DNA of 64,000 nucleotides from Roseivirga seohaensis (GTDB lineage Bacteria > Bacteroidota > Bacteroidia > Cytophagales > Cyclobacteriaceae), in NCBI RefSeq assembly GCF_001592945.1, contig NZ_LRPB01000046.1:62001-126000 (forward strand), in the 5' to 3' direction. Shown one piece after another: positions 14,258-22,738 of this stretch. The notes under the pieces were generated by a model. The model was not told the origin of the DNA and did not search any database. It saw only the letters and a list, made by a program, of their open reading frames with translations. The stretch's first letter is position 1; every line of letters starts with the position of its first letter. Position numbers and translations under genes: made by a program.

Positions 14258-15553
14258 TTATTTAATAACCTTAAGCGACCTCTCATTCATTACTTTCCAG
14301 CCCGCCAAAAAAGTAACCAAAAACGACAAGGCAAGAATAACCATTTGATTTAAGTCCTCAAAAGCAAAACTACTTCCCACAGTAGCATAACCCGCTTTAA
14401 AAACGTTAATAAAACCCAGAACGCTAGCAACAAAAACAGTAATTAGCATGGCCAAATTCATTCCAAACCCATTCCTATGTACTTTGAGGTAATTTGAATT
14501 ATTACAGATTAGCCAAAGAAAAATAGCGATCACAGGAAGGATTAACCCATTGGCTGCCTGGGCCAAAATTATTACAGGAATGGGCTTCACGCCTGTCATA
14601 CCGAAAACCAAGCCAGTGAGCATTACGCTTCCCCAAGCCAGCCTATATTTTAAGCCATTGGCCTCCCAACCTTTTTCACTTTTGGCTACACTCTTTAAAG
14701 TAATGGCTGCTGCTAATGGCGCTGTAATGCTGGAAGTAAAGCCTGCCGCAAAAAGGCCTATTGCAAACGTATAGGACATCCAAACACCGTTATTCTTTGT
14801 CAAAGTAGCTGCTAAATTTTCAAAGCTGAATTCCCCCACTACCGAAGACCCCGCCAATAAAATGGCCGTAGAGATCAATCCGCCAATTAAAATGGCCAGT
14901 ACCAAACCAAAACGCATAAAAGACAAGCTTTGCCCTTTCGCCAAGCCTGAACCCATAAAAATATTATAAGGCACAATGGTGGTTCCTACCAAGCCTAAAG
15001 TGATCAAAACAGAACCCTCTGATAAAGAAGGAATGAAAGCACCCTTCAATAAATCTGCTCCATTAATCGGAGTGCTTAAGCCCGAAATCAGAAAAGCGAC
15101 TCCCATAATGGCCACCACAAAGCCCATAATATTGGCTACGGTTTGCGTTTTACCGCTCCACAATACAAGAGTGCTTACTCCTACAATAATCAAAGTGAAA
15201 ACGGAAGGTTGGATACCAGTAAAAATCAATGCAACGCCTGAAATCGCACCCAAAATATTTCCAGCTTCATAAGCAGCACAGCCCAAAAATATAGCTACTC
15301 CAATGCTCAGTGCTACTTTTTGCGACTTAAACCTATCCTTAATGGCTTCGCCCAAGCTGAGTTCGGAAGCAATGGTAATTCTAGCCGCAGATTCTTGTAA
15401 GATAATACAAGCAAAGACCGAAAACACCAATGCCCAAAGTAAGCTATAACCATAGCCAGCACCAGCGGCAGCCGCTGTAGTTACAGTACCGGGCCCAATA
15501 AAGGCGGCAGCAACGATCATCCAAAAAAGTAAGCTCCACAGTTTTGATTTCAT
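14258..15553 (-). CDS. divergent NRAMP-family transporter lacking canonical metal ligands
   Basis: 431 aa with about 11 membrane segments in the LeuT/NRAMP fold. In canonical NRAMP Mn/Fe transporters the TM1 DPGN motif and TM6 MPH motif bind the metal. Here TM1 reads FIGPGTVTTAA (Asp to Gly, Asn to Thr) and TM6 reads TTIVPYNIF (Met to Val, His to Tyr). The rest, including EAGNILGAISG, is recognisably NRAMP. It therefore belongs to a divergent NRAMP-related clade; the substrate may be Mg, another divalent cation or something else and cannot be assigned. Operon with the 168-aa secreted gene. Confidence 0.85.
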   Translation of the reverse strand: MKSKLWSLLFWMIVAAAFIGPGTVTTAAAAGAGYGYSLLWALVFSVFACIILQESAARITIASELSLGEAIKDRFKSQKVALSIGVAIFLGCAAYEAGNILGAISGVALIFTGIQPSVFTLIIVGVSTLVLWSGKTQTVANIMGFVVAIMGVAFLISGLSTPINGADLLKGAFIPSLSEGSVLITLGLVGTTIVPYNIFMGSGLAKGQSLSFMRFGLVLAILIGGLISTAILLAGSSVVGEFSFENLAATLTKNNGVWMSYTFAIGLFAAGFTSSITAPLAAAITLKSVAKSEKGWEANGLKYRLAWGSVMLTGLVFGMTGVKPIPVIILAQAANGLILPVIAIFLWLICNNSNYLKVHRNGFGMNLAMLITVFVASVLGFINVFKAGYATVGSSFAFEDLNQMVILALSFLVTFLAGWKVMNERSLKVIK

Positions 15554-15598
15554 CTCAGCAAGTTAAAAAGTAAAAGCTAAAAACCCTTTCACCAAATA

Positions 15599-15631
15599 TT
15601 TGCCCTAAACTCATCAAAACCGTTATCTTGG
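15599..15631 (+). promoter_or_regulatory. possible Bacteroidota promoter
   Basis: TTTG at 15599-15602, 21 bases, then TATCTTGG at 15624-15631 (one change from TAnnTTTG). The start codon of the next gene is at 15647. Confidence 0.4.
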
Positions 15632-15646
15632 CACTCTATTAAAACT

Positions 15647-16312
15647 ATGCAACGACTTTTAATCACCTCATTTCTCATTCTCTTGTCAATCAATGCCTTT
15701 TCTCAAAAAACTTGGGAACACAAAGGCATTACCATGACTCAATTAGACACCCTTGGAGATGGATATGAGGCATTAAGAGGTTCCTTTATTATAAAAAATT
15801 CAAGCATCTATGAAGTCATGAACCTCATTTTAGATGTAGATGGTTATGACTGGGTAGAAGGTGAAAGCAAATCCAAAATGCTCTTGGTAGATAAACAGGA
15901 TTCCTCTTTCACATTCGATTTCTTTGTCGACATCCCCTGGCTTTTTGTCAAGAAAACAGGTCGAGTAAAAGTAGATGTCAGGTACGAAAACGAGACTTTT
16001 CATACTCGATCCACCCAAATAAAAGAGTATAATAGAAATGAGGACTACGATTTAGTGGATTTCTATTCTGCTCAATGGAAATTGCAAAAGCACGGGGCAA
16101 ATGATGTGAAGGTTAACTACTTGGGCGTATATCAGGATCAAAAAATGGTAATTAACCTAAACAGTATCATTATCAGTAGAATTAGAAAACGATTGAGCGG
16201 CACGCTGTATAACCTAAAAGTAAGGGCTTCGGAAAAAGTAAACCCCGTTCAATCGCTGGCATGGCCAATGGAAAAAGCCAATACCCAGTTCAAGTCAGAT
16301 AGAAATCAGTAA
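15647..16312 (+). CDS. secreted START-like domain protein
   Basis: 221 aa with a cleavable signal peptide (LLITSFLILLSINAFSQ). The order of segments (helix GSFIIKNSSIYEVMNLILDVDGYDWVEG, strands with SFTFDFFVDIPWLFVKKTGRVKVDV, long C-terminal helix) resembles START/polyketide-cyclase-like lipid-binding proteins, where a hydrophobic pocket is covered by the last helix. No catalytic residues can be named. Single gene, divergent from the NRAMP-like gene. Confidence 0.6.
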   Translation: MQRLLITSFLILLSINAFSQKTWEHKGITMTQLDTLGDGYEALRGSFIIKNSSIYEVMNLILDVDGYDWVEGESKSKMLLVDKQDSSFTFDFFVDIPWLFVKKTGRVKVDVRYENETFHTRSTQIKEYNRNEDYDLVDFYSAQWKLQKHGANDVKVNYLGVYQDQKMVINLNSIIISRIRKRLSGTLYNLKVRASEKVNPVQSLAWPMEKANTQFKSDRNQ

Positions 16313-16416
16313 ATACCTTTATTCCTGTCAAACTCACTTGAATAAATTTCTTAAACCAATATGAATATTTAGTTCTCTTGGCGTTATTCACGTGTACAAA
16401 TTCATTTACTTTTTAG

Positions 16417-17484
16417 ATGTCAAAAATTAAAGTTGCGGTGGTTTTCGGTGGGCGATCTACCGAGCACGAAATTTCCCTTATATCTTCAGAAGGTATTCTG
16501 AAACATATTAATAGATCGTTGTTTGAAGTCATTCCACTGCGAATTGACATTGGAGGCCATTGGTTTTTACAAGACACTGAAAACACGCATGATAAAGTAG
16601 GAACCTCTGTAACCTTGATTCAGGGTGAAAAAGGAGCTGCAGTGCTGGAAAACGGCTCTGGAAAAATATTAAGAGAAATCGACATTGTCTTCCCTGTATT
16701 ACATGGGGTTTTTGGGGAAGACGGAACCATTCAAGGCATGTTGAAAATGCTCAATGTGGCCTTTGTAGGCTGCGGAGTTTTAGCTTCAGCTACCTGCATG
16801 GACAAAGATGTAACCAAACGTTTGTTGCGCGATGCCAACATTGCCATCGCCCCTTATGTTTGCGCTACATGGACTCATCAACCTAATTTCGAAAAGGTAG
16901 AGCAAGAGCTTGGTCTTCCACTTTTCATCAAGCCTGCTAATTTAGGTTCTTCCGTAGGTGTGCATAAAGTAAATTCCAAAACGGAATATGATGCGGCCTT
17001 ACAAGATGCGCTAAAGTACGATAGCAAAGTGCTTATTGAACAGAATATCAACGGGCGCGAAATCGAAGTGGCGGTAATGGGCAATGAAAAGCCGCAAGCG
17101 TCTTTACCTGGCGAAATAGTAAACACAGCTGGTTTTTATGATTTCGAATCCAAATATGTAAGTAAAGATGCTTCGAGCATTCATATTCCAGCCCAACTCA
17201 CCGATGAGCAAATCAACGATGTTCGCGAAATGGCGAAAAGGGCATACACTACATTAGGTTGTGAAGGCCTTGCCCGTGTCGATTTCTTTATCAGCAACGA
17301 TGGCACTATTATGATCAACGAGATTAATACGCTTCCAGGCTTTACGCCTATTAGTATGTATCCAAAAATGTGGGAAGCCACAGGTGTAAGTTATTCTGAA
17401 TTAATTGAGTTGCTTATTCAGTTTGGCTTGGAAAGATTTGAAAGAGAACGACAGTTAAAAATTGTTGCTCGAGAGGTGAAATAA
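16417..17484 (+). CDS. ddl: D-alanine--D-alanine ligase
   Basis: 355 aa, ATP-grasp enzyme making D-Ala-D-Ala for peptidoglycan. Signatures: VVFGGRSTEHEISLIS (N-terminal), FPVLHGVFGEDGTIQGML, MDKDVTKRLL, FIKPANLGSSVGV (ATP-grasp loop), and C-terminal RVDFFISNDGTIMINEINTLPGFTPISMYPKMW (metal-binding Glu-x-Asn). All motifs intact. Monocistronic or leading the following acidic-protein gene at 110 bases. Confidence 0.97.
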   Translation: MSKIKVAVVFGGRSTEHEISLISSEGILKHINRSLFEVIPLRIDIGGHWFLQDTENTHDKVGTSVTLIQGEKGAAVLENGSGKILREIDIVFPVLHGVFGEDGTIQGMLKMLNVAFVGCGVLASATCMDKDVTKRLLRDANIAIAPYVCATWTHQPNFEKVEQELGLPLFIKPANLGSSVGVHKVNSKTEYDAALQDALKYDSKVLIEQNINGREIEVAVMGNEKPQASLPGEIVNTAGFYDFESKYVSKDASSIHIPAQLTDEQINDVREMAKRAYTTLGCEGLARVDFFISNDGTIMINEINTLPGFTPISMYPKMWEATGVSYSELIELLIQFGLERFERERQLKIVAREVK

Positions 17485-17593
17485 CGGCCCTGACAAATCA
17501 GGTTAAAACAGATATTCTCTTTTTATTTGCCCTAGCCCTTGACTTTTTAACTTTTAAATAGAAATTGCCTTAAAATTGAATCAGAAATAAACT

Positions 17594-17965
17594 ATGAGCT
17601 CACCAAGTCCCAAGCCAAGGGTAATTAAAGATTTTGACAAGCTGGACGTAGAAATCCAAGAGCAAATTAAGCTTGAGTATCCTGAAGGCTTTGAAGACAA
17701 CCTTATTTACTTTACCAATAAAGATGGTAAACGTGTATCTGCCCTTCCTTTCGAAACTGAGGAAAAATATTACCTTGTTCGAATGACCGTTGAAGAAGCA
17801 CAACAAATCATTGAAGATGACGATGATTACGATGCAGACGGTAACCTCAAAGATGAGATTAAAGAGGAATACGAAGAAAGACATGCTGAAGATGTGGATG
17901 ACGAAGACGAAGGTACTGGCTTCGACATTGCAGATGATGAGGACGAAGATGATGATGAAGACTAA
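17594..17965 (+). CDS. acidic protein of unknown function
   Basis: 123 aa. The first 80 residues have a mixed composition (KVIKDFDKLD..IQEQIKLEYPEGFEDNLIYFTNKDGKRVSALPFE, then YYLVRMT), reminiscent of a small soluble domain conserved in Bacteroidota; the last 40 residues are almost only Asp and Glu (DDDDYDADG, DDEDEDDDED). The acidic tail suggests interaction with a basic partner such as ribosome or DNA-binding proteins, but no function is known. A high-coding-density gene, 53 bases before the epimerase gene. Confidence 0.75.
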   Translation: MSSPSPKPRVIKDFDKLDVEIQEQIKLEYPEGFEDNLIYFTNKDGKRVSALPFETEEKYYLVRMTVEEAQQIIEDDDDYDADGNLKDEIKEEYEERHAEDVDDEDEGTGFDIADDEDEDDDED

Positions 17966-18018
17966 TCTTCATTCCTCTATTCAACCTCTTACTTAAAACT
18001 TACTACTTCTTATACATT

Positions 18019-19008
18019 ATGAAAATTGGCATTATTGGTGGCACAGGCATGTTGGGTCACCATTTGGCCATAGCCGCCCAATTGCGACAGTACGAAGTAG
18101 TGATTATTCATCGAAAAGACTCCAACCTATCCCATATTAAAGACCTTAAGTTCGAAAGCCGTATTGCCGACCTAAACGATAGAGGCAGTATGATTCGAGC
18201 CATGGAAGGATTAGACTATGTAGCCAATTGCGCTGCCTATTACCCTACTGTTCCCAAACCACTCGCTCAAGAAATTAAGACTGCCCGTTTGCAAATGCAG
18301 TTCTTTATTGATGGCGTTCGCGAAGCAAAAGTAAGTCGAGCATTGTATGTGGGCGGTTCCATTGTTCTGCCCAAAAACCCTAACGGCTTAGGCCACGAAA
18401 GTCTAGACTACCCTCAAGAGCCAGAAAGCACTAATGCCTATTTAAGGGTAAAATGGCTCATGGATTATATGGCCAAAATAAACGCTGAAGACGGCCTGCC
18501 TCTTGTAATTGGAATTCCAAGTATGACTTTTGGTGAATATGATTATTCCCCTACCACAGGCCGGTTAATTCAAGATGCGGCCAATGAAGAAATCCCGGCT
18601 TATGTTCATGGGCTTCGAAATGCGGTTTATGCTGGCGATGCAGCCCGTGGTTTACTATTGGCATTAGAAAAAGGTCGTTTTGGGGAGCGATACTTGATCA
18701 CTGGTGAAAATACTTCGATAGAAGAAATCATTAAAATGATTTGTGAGATTGCCCAAGTTCCCATGATCAAAAAGACCATTCCTTTGAACATGGCCAAATT
18801 CATTTCTAAATCACAAGAAATAAAATATACGCTTTTCAGAGGCTCTCCTCCTACTCTTTCCTCAACGGCAGTGGCCATTTTAGCTTACGGTCAGCATTTG
18901 GATGGAAGTAAGGCTAAAGAAGAATTGGGTTACGAACCTGACCTTACCGTGAAAGATGCTATCGAAAGAGCTTACAATTGGTTCAAGAAAGAAGGTTATA
19001 TTGAGTAA
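18019..19008 (+). CDS. NAD(P)-dependent epimerase/dehydratase (extended SDR)
   Basis: 329 aa. Rossmann motif GGTGMLGHH at residues 7-15 and the extended-SDR catalytic Tyr141-x3-Lys145 (YLRVK) are present, with the Ser of GGSIVLP before them. Closest to dihydroflavonol-4-reductase/ hopanoid-associated sugar epimerase-like members. Substrate unknown. Directly upstream of a SnoaL gene (19 bases) and the pxp genes, so probably one transcript. Confidence 0.88.
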   Translation: MKIGIIGGTGMLGHHLAIAAQLRQYEVVIIHRKDSNLSHIKDLKFESRIADLNDRGSMIRAMEGLDYVANCAAYYPTVPKPLAQEIKTARLQMQFFIDGVREAKVSRALYVGGSIVLPKNPNGLGHESLDYPQEPESTNAYLRVKWLMDYMAKINAEDGLPLVIGIPSMTFGEYDYSPTTGRLIQDAANEEIPAYVHGLRNAVYAGDAARGLLLALEKGRFGERYLITGENTSIEEIIKMICEIAQVPMIKKTIPLNMAKFISKSQEIKYTLFRGSPPTLSSTAVAILAYGQHLDGSKAKEELGYEPDLTVKDAIERAYNWFKKEGYIE

Positions 19009-19027
19009 ATTTTAACTCCGCTGCCTT

Positions 19028-19501
19028 ATGTCGATACAAGAGAACCGCCTGCTTATCGATCAGTTTTACACTGCATTTGCCCAAAAGAATGCCGAAGCCA
19101 TGAATGCCTGCTATGCCAAACAAGCTGTATTCGAAGATCCAGCCTTTGGTCGATTAAATGATTCAGAAATCACTTCTATGTGGTCGATGTTGATAGAAAG
19201 AGGTGGGAAAGATTTGACGGTGACCCATAAAATACTTGAGGTAACTAACGGAAAAGCCAAAGCTCAATGGACGGCTGTGTACCCTTTCAGCAAAACACAG
19301 CGTGTGGTGCACAACAAAATTACTGCAGAGTTTATTATTGAAGAAGGGAAGATTGTTTACCACAAAGATCGTTTCAATATGTGGAAATGGTGTTCGATGG
19401 CACTGGGTTTACCCGGAATGCTTTTAGGCTGGAGTGGCTTTATGAAAAACAAAGTGCAAAAAACTGCTTTATCATCACTTCATAAGTACATGCAAAAATG
19501 A
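19028..19501 (+). CDS. SnoaL-like / NTF2-fold protein
   Basis: 157 aa, starting SIQENRLLIDQFYTAFAQKNAEAMNACYAKQAVFEDPAFG, the usual start of SnoaL-like NTF2-fold proteins, with the later ITAEFIIEEGKIVYHKDRFNMWKW strand pattern. A C-terminal hydrophobic stretch (MALGLPGMLLGW) is atypical. Its stop overlaps the pxpA start by 4 bases (ATGA), so translation is coupled. Function not known. Confidence 0.85.
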   Translation: MSIQENRLLIDQFYTAFAQKNAEAMNACYAKQAVFEDPAFGRLNDSEITSMWSMLIERGGKDLTVTHKILEVTNGKAKAQWTAVYPFSKTQRVVHNKITAEFIIEEGKIVYHKDRFNMWKWCSMALGLPGMLLGWSGFMKNKVQKTALSSLHKYMQK

Positions 19502-20262
19502 AACAAATAGACATCAATTGCGATATGGGAGAAAGCTACGGCAACTTTTCAGTTGGCAATGACAAGGCTATTTTTCCTCATATTACCTCCACCAATATTG
19601 CCTGTGGCATGCATGCTGGCGATCCTTACCATATTCAGAAAACCATAGAAATGGCCATTGCTCAAGGTATTCAAATCGGTGCGCATCCTGGCTATCCTGA
19701 TTTACAGGGTTTTGGTAGAAGGGTGATTCAAATGTCTGTTGAAGAGTTGTCTGCCTCTGTCAAGTATCAGGTGTCTGCTTTAAAAGGAATGGTGGAAAGC
19801 GCTGGAGGGCAACTGAAATATGTAAAACCACATGGTGCACTTTACAACGAAATATCCAAGAATGAAAAGGAAGCTGCCACCGTTGTGAAAGCCATTAAAT
19901 CCATTGACCCAACCCTTATGATCATGGGCTTAGCAGGCAGTCACATGAAGCACATTGTGGAAGCAGAAGGCATGACTTTTATTGCCGAAGCATTTGCCGA
20001 CAGGAGGTATGAAGCTGATGGAAAGTTGATGAGCAGAGGAAAAGAAAACTCAGTAATTCATAATGCTGAAGCCGCTGTTAGTCAAGTGCTATCAGTTATT
20101 AAAAACGGCTATACTCAAACACTGAATGGCGAAAAGGTTGAATTGCAAGCGGAAAGCTTTTGCATTCATGGCGACAATCCTCAGGCGGTGGAAATTCTAA
20201 AAGCCATTAAATTAGGTTTGGAAGAAAACGGAATAACTCAAAAAGCCTTTTCAACACCATGA
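19498..20262 (+). CDS. pxpA: 5-oxoprolinase (ATP-hydrolysing) subunit A
   Basis: 254 aa, LamB/YcsF family. Together with PxpB and PxpC it opens 5-oxoproline (pyroglutamate) to glutamate using ATP, disposing of a by-product of peptide and glutamine chemistry. Family motifs: DINCDMGESYG, TSTNIACGMHAGDP, AHPGYPDLQGFGRR, YVKPHGALYN, EAFADRRY and CIHGDNPQAVEI. Normal length. First of three overlapping genes. Confidence 0.95.
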   Translation: MKQIDINCDMGESYGNFSVGNDKAIFPHITSTNIACGMHAGDPYHIQKTIEMAIAQGIQIGAHPGYPDLQGFGRRVIQMSVEELSASVKYQVSALKGMVESAGGQLKYVKPHGALYNEISKNEKEAATVVKAIKSIDPTLMIMGLAGSHMKHIVEAEGMTFIAEAFADRRYEADGKLMSRGKENSVIHNAEAAVSQVLSVIKNGYTQTLNGEKVELQAESFCIHGDNPQAVEILKAIKLGLEENGITQKAFSTP

Positions 20263-20966
20263 AAATTGTGCGCTTTGGCGATTCAGCTTTGCTCGTGAAT
20301 TTTGAGCAGAAAATTGATGAAGCCATCAACAATCAGGTGCTTTCACTGTATAAACAACTTCAAGAGCACAAAGAAGTTACTTTTCTTATCCCGGCTTATT
20401 GCTCGTTAACAGTGGGTTTTAGTGAGAACACTTCGTTCAAAACTCTCTCTAAACAAATTGAAGAACTAAACTCAAAAATCCAATCGAAAAACCTAGAGTT
20501 AAACTCAAAAATCATTCATATTCCTGTTTGCTATGAGGCACCTTACGCGCTCGACATAAATGAAGTAAGTGAAAAAACTGGCCTGACTCAGCAGGAAATT
20601 ATTGATACACATTGCCAAGAAACTTACAAAGTATACATGCTCGGTTTTGTAGCGGGCTTCGCCTATTTAGGCAGTTTGCCCGAGCAATTATTCTGCCCTA
20701 GAAAAGCAGAACCAAGAAAAGAAGTTTTGGCGGGTTCAGTCGGTTTAGCGGGTTTGCAAACTGGAATTTACCCAGCAAATGCACCGGGCGGATGGCAAAT
20801 TATAGGCCGCACTCCTATCCCTACTTTCAACCCTAAAACAGAAAACCCTACGCTTTTAAAAGCGGGTGATGCTGTCAAATTCAAATCTATTTCTTCTTCA
20901 GAATTTGAAGAGATAGAAAAGCAAGTATCCAGCAATACATTCAACTTAGAAGAGTATTATGGCTAG
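20259..20966 (+). CDS. pxpB: 5-oxoprolinase subunit B
   Basis: 235 aa, KipI/allophanate-hydrolase subunit 1 family. Seen motifs: FGDSALLVNF at the start, IPVCYEAPYALDINEV, HCQETYKVYMLGFVAGFAYLGSLP and AGSVGLAGLQTGIYPANAPGGWQIIGRTP. Overlaps pxpA by 4 bases and pxpC by 8, so the three subunits are translated together. Acts with PxpC as the ring-activating part. Confidence 0.95.
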   Translation: MKIVRFGDSALLVNFEQKIDEAINNQVLSLYKQLQEHKEVTFLIPAYCSLTVGFSENTSFKTLSKQIEELNSKIQSKNLELNSKIIHIPVCYEAPYALDINEVSEKTGLTQQEIIDTHCQETYKVYMLGFVAGFAYLGSLPEQLFCPRKAEPRKEVLAGSVGLAGLQTGIYPANAPGGWQIIGRTPIPTFNPKTENPTLLKAGDAVKFKSISSSEFEEIEKQVSSNTFNLEEYYG

Positions 20967-21834
20967 GCTGCATTTTTTAAAACCGGGTTTACAAACTACC
21001 ATACAGGATTTGGGTAGACAAGGTGTGCAGGATTTGGGCATCCCCATCAACGGAGCCATGGACAAAGCTTCGGCTCAACTTGCCAATCAGTTGGTTGGCA
21101 ACAATGCTAATTCCCCAGTTTTAGAAATCACTTTACTAGGGCCGAAAATTCAATTCGAAGGCCCATGTCAAATTGCGATTACGGGTGCTGACCTTTCTGC
21201 GGAAATTAACGGAAATACAATACCATTATTCAGAACAATAAACATTGAACATGGGGATGTATTGAGCTTTGGTAAACCCCTTATAGGTTGCAGGGCTTAT
21301 CTGGCCATTAATGGAAAGTGGGACATTCAAAGTTGGTTAGGAAGCTTTAGTGCTTCGGCCACAAACACAGCCCAAACTACACCTGACAGTATAATCGTCA
21401 AAGATCAAATCTTAGAGATTATCCGTGGCAAAGATCAGCCTATTATTACTATTTCTGAAAGTGAAAGACCAAGTCTATCCATTGAAACCCCAATAAAAGT
21501 GTATCCCGGGCCAGAATTTGAGGCTTTTTCTGCTGTTGAAAAACAAAGCTTTTTTGGCGACCGCTTCACCATTGGCCAAGATTCGAATAGAATGGGTTAT
21601 AGACTAAATGAAGCGCTTAACGGCTATACCAAAAAGGAAGAAGTGATTTCGTCAGGGGTAATTCCCGGCACCATACAAATCACCAATTCAGGTCAACCCA
21701 TCGTTTTAATGGCCGATGCTCAAACCACTGGCGGCTATCCAAGAATTGCCAATGTAAGTTCAACCGAGCTGGATAGACTGGCTCATTTTAAACCTGGAGA
21801 TACAGTAAGGTTTGAGTTGATAAGTTTTAAATAA
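20959..21834 (+). CDS. pxpC: 5-oxoprolinase subunit C
   Basis: 291 aa, KipA/biotin-dependent carboxyltransferase-like family. Seen motifs: LKPGLQTTIQDLGRQGVQDLGIPINGAMDKAS, ITGADLSAEING, GCRAYLAINGKWD, SNRMGYRLN and GVIPGTIQITNSGQPIVLMADAQTTGGYPRIA. End of the operon, followed by a hairpin. Confidence 0.95.
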   Translation: MARLHFLKPGLQTTIQDLGRQGVQDLGIPINGAMDKASAQLANQLVGNNANSPVLEITLLGPKIQFEGPCQIAITGADLSAEINGNTIPLFRTINIEHGDVLSFGKPLIGCRAYLAINGKWDIQSWLGSFSASATNTAQTTPDSIIVKDQILEIIRGKDQPIITISESERPSLSIETPIKVYPGPEFEAFSAVEKQSFFGDRFTIGQDSNRMGYRLNEALNGYTKKEEVISSGVIPGTIQITNSGQPIVLMADAQTTGGYPRIANVSSTELDRLAHFKPGDTVRFELISFK

Positions 21835-21851
21835 TAGCCTTTAAAATAGAC

Positions 21852-21878
21852 AAGGCGATCTCCGTCTGAAATCGCCTT
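21852..21878 (+). terminator. possible terminator after pxpC
   Basis: AAGGCGAT and ATCGCCTT form an 8-bp stem with an 11-base loop, 17 bases past the pxpC stop. No long T-run follows, so it may be a weak terminator. Confidence 0.5.
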
Positions 21879-21911
21879 AATCAACCTTAAACTAAACTAC
21901 TAGCTATACTA

Positions 21912-22253
21912 TTATTTCAATCGATAGTATTTCGTGTTATACAAAGACGACAAATAATCTGCCTGTCTGTAAATTCTCAAACCTTCTTCGCTCAATTCGG
22001 AAACCATACCTTGCAAAACCAAGTTGCCTTCCGCATCGAATACTTTTACAGTTTGAGGAGCTTCTTCGAACACCATAGGACTTGGTTCCATGTATGCGTC
22101 AACATACTCTTGAACATCCTCTAAATAGGATAAGTCTTCTTCGAAAATTGGGGTGTTGGAATCATTAGATTTAGCGTCAACCGATGTAACGATTGTAATT
22201 GCTAAAAAAAGTGCGATTAACGCAGAGATGTTTTTTTGACCTAGATTTTTCAT
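21912..22253 (-). CDS. secreted protein of unknown function
   Basis: 113 aa from the ATG at 22253. MKNLGQKNISALIALFLAITIVTSVDA is a good signal peptide, followed by an acidic region (FEEDLSYLEDVQEYVDAYME) and a short module VKVFDAEGNLVLQGMVSELSEEGLRIYRQADYLSSL. Longer starts read upstream give unconvincing N-termini. No family recognised. Confidence 0.65.
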   Translation of the reverse strand: MKNLGQKNISALIALFLAITIVTSVDAKSNDSNTPIFEEDLSYLEDVQEYVDAYMEPSPMVFEEAPQTVKVFDAEGNLVLQGMVSELSEEGLRIYRQADYLSSLYNTKYYRLK

Positions 22254-22459
22254 GTTGTTGCTTTGATATTTTGAGTTACCGCCCGACCAAAGGCGGCTAA
22301 TTTTAACCTTATTGTTTTTAACCTTGCCAACTTCTTTCCAATAGATGTGCCAAAAGATCAAACCATTTGATTATCAGCTAATTAAACAAAACAAAGGAAA
22401 TCAACCACTCAAAAAGTGTACGGAAACGACCGATCATGTGAACACTTTCGAATACCCAA

Positions 22460-22492
22460 AAACAGTGAGGTCGGCATTTCTGCCGACCTCAC
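22460..22492 (-). terminator. terminator of the bTHX gene
   Basis: Perfect 12-bp stem GTGAGGTCGGCA / TGCCGACCTCAC with a TTTC loop at 22465-22492. On the minus strand a TGTTTTTG tract follows at 22464-22457, giving a T-rich tail. It sits 31 bases after the bTHX stop. Confidence 0.75.
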
Positions 22493-22522
22493 ATAAATTT
22501 GTTAAGTTGATTAGCACTCAAT

Positions 22523-22639
22523 TCAGCGCTTTGTTTTTGGTTTAGGACTAACGATTTTACTCGCTTTCCGAGGACGGTTAACGCCAAAACTTCCGTTGGC
22601 GATTTTGCCTTTCTTGGTTTTTATGTCTCCTTTTCCCAT
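22523..22639 (-). CDS. 30S ribosomal protein bTHX
   Basis: 38 aa, MGKGDIKTKKGKIANGSFGV followed by NRPRK and a Lys/Ser/Pro-rich tail, stop TGA at 22525-22523. The motif MGKGDxKTxxGKIxxGxxGxxRPRK is that of the tiny basic bTHX (Thx) protein of the bacterial 30S subunit, known in Thermus and found in Bacteroidota. It buries in a pocket at the top of the 30S head. Start chosen from the motif. Too short for standard gene-finding cut-offs. Confidence 0.92.
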   Translation of the reverse strand: MGKGDIKTKKGKIANGSFGVNRPRKASKIVSPKPKTKR

Positions 22640-22738
22640 AATATTGATTGTTTAAGATTTACTCATTTTACTAATCGAATAGAAAAAAGTTTCAATCTAT
22701 CTCCGTTTACGGTTGTGCCTTAATAAATTGCACTGCAA

